Shown one piece after another: positions 51,397-51,475 of a stretch of DNA of 51,475 nt; the first letter of the stretch is position 1, and the number at the start of each line of letters is the position of its first letter. The notes beneath the pieces are model-generated. The model did not search any database and was not told the origin of the DNA. It saw nothing but the letters and a program-made list of their open reading frames with translations. The DNA comes from an uncultured Lachnospiraceae bacterium. Its GTDB lineage: Bacteria; Bacillota; Clostridia; Lachnospirales; Lachnospiraceae. The position numbers and the translations under genes are program-made. The stretch lies in the NCBI GenBank assembly GCA_930972465.1, contig CAKNHF010000022.1, positions 1 to 51,475 of the forward strand. Reading direction: 5' to 3'.

Positions 51397-51475
51397 ATCG
51401 TCTTTTCTTGTGGGGGGGGGGTTCCAAAGGGGGCAACGCCCCCATTTGGCACACGACTTTGCGAAGCAAAGTGTA
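51397..51475. mobile_element. oriT-like / mobilisation-region fragment of an integrative element
   Basis: The last 79 bp hold a G10 run (51412-51421), a hairpin CCAAA-GGGGGC-AAC-GCCCCC-A-TTTGG (51424-51449) and a hairpin ACTTTGC-GAA-GCAAAGT (51456-51472), ending at the window edge. Adjacent strong hairpins with GC-rich and TTTGC arms resemble, from memory, the oriT region upstream of MobA/MobL-type relaxase genes in Firmicutes elements. No relaxase gene is visible in the window, so this is inference. Confidence 0.45.

Overview
The window reads as the chromosome of a spore-forming member of the Firmicutes, most likely the Lachnospiraceae. It has a Min system with MinE, the sporulation genes yqfC/yqfD and cotJ, a BofC-like protein, a BaiN-type flavoprotein, and DUF4250 and DUF896 proteins, with AGGAGG-type ribosome binding sites almost everywhere. 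All genes up to about 48.7 kb lie on the minus strand, so gene order in transcription runs from high to low coordinates. This placement is inferred from protein families and gene order, not from a database search.

About 1-8.9 kb is a cell-shape and division operon: radC-mreB-mreC-mreD-mrdA(PBP2)-minC-minD-minE-rodA (rodA runs off the left edge). Genes are tightly packed and often overlap. About 9-19.2 kb holds a FAD-dependent dehydrogenase with its own promoter, then mutS-mutL-miaA, a methionine gamma-lyase family protein and a BaiN-like flavoprotein behind a clear mutS promoter. About 19.3-23.9 kb is a Bce-type antimicrobial-peptide sensing module (response regulator, small-loop histidine kinase, ABC ATPase, permease). 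Its permease is broken by an internal deletion, and a BceR-type operator lies between the kinase and transporter genes.

About 23.9-33 kb is a housekeeping and sporulation run: pdp, yqfC, yqfD, phoH, ybeY, a SpoVB/MurJ-like flippase, a BofC-like protein, DUF896, 5-formyl-THF cyclo-ligase, DUF4250 and miaB. About 33-48.7 kb is a more varied region: Dabb, NimA-like, DUF3592-like, VanZ, a formate/nitrite-type transporter with one in-frame amber codon, HAD, aldo/keto reductase, DUF5655, HD, two tandem RNHCP zinc-cluster proteins, a carbon-nitrogen hydrolase, a DinB-like protein, a zinc alcohol dehydrogenase, purC, a glycosyltransferase, an SDR, a cotJ operon in which CotJA and CotJB are one protein, and a MATE exporter. 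It also contains two non-coding items: a palindrome-rich element (37.9-38.1 kb) resembling IS200/IS605 (TnpB) end/omega-RNA sequence, and a compact promoter-to-terminator unit without a real ORF (40.2-40.4 kb) resembling a decayed type I toxin or small-RNA gene.

The right end (49-51.5 kb) differs. phzF is the only plus-strand gene and is AT-richer. It is followed by a large serine recombinase lacking its catalytic domain, abutting a hairpin-rich segment like the mobilisation (oriT) region of Firmicutes integrative elements. I did not find a complete new defence or mobile system. The best leads are the amber-interrupted transporter, the broken Bce permease with an intact regulatory circuit, the CotJA-CotJB fusion, the two structured non-coding elements and the recombinase/oriT junction. 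No tRNA, rRNA or CRISPR array was seen.
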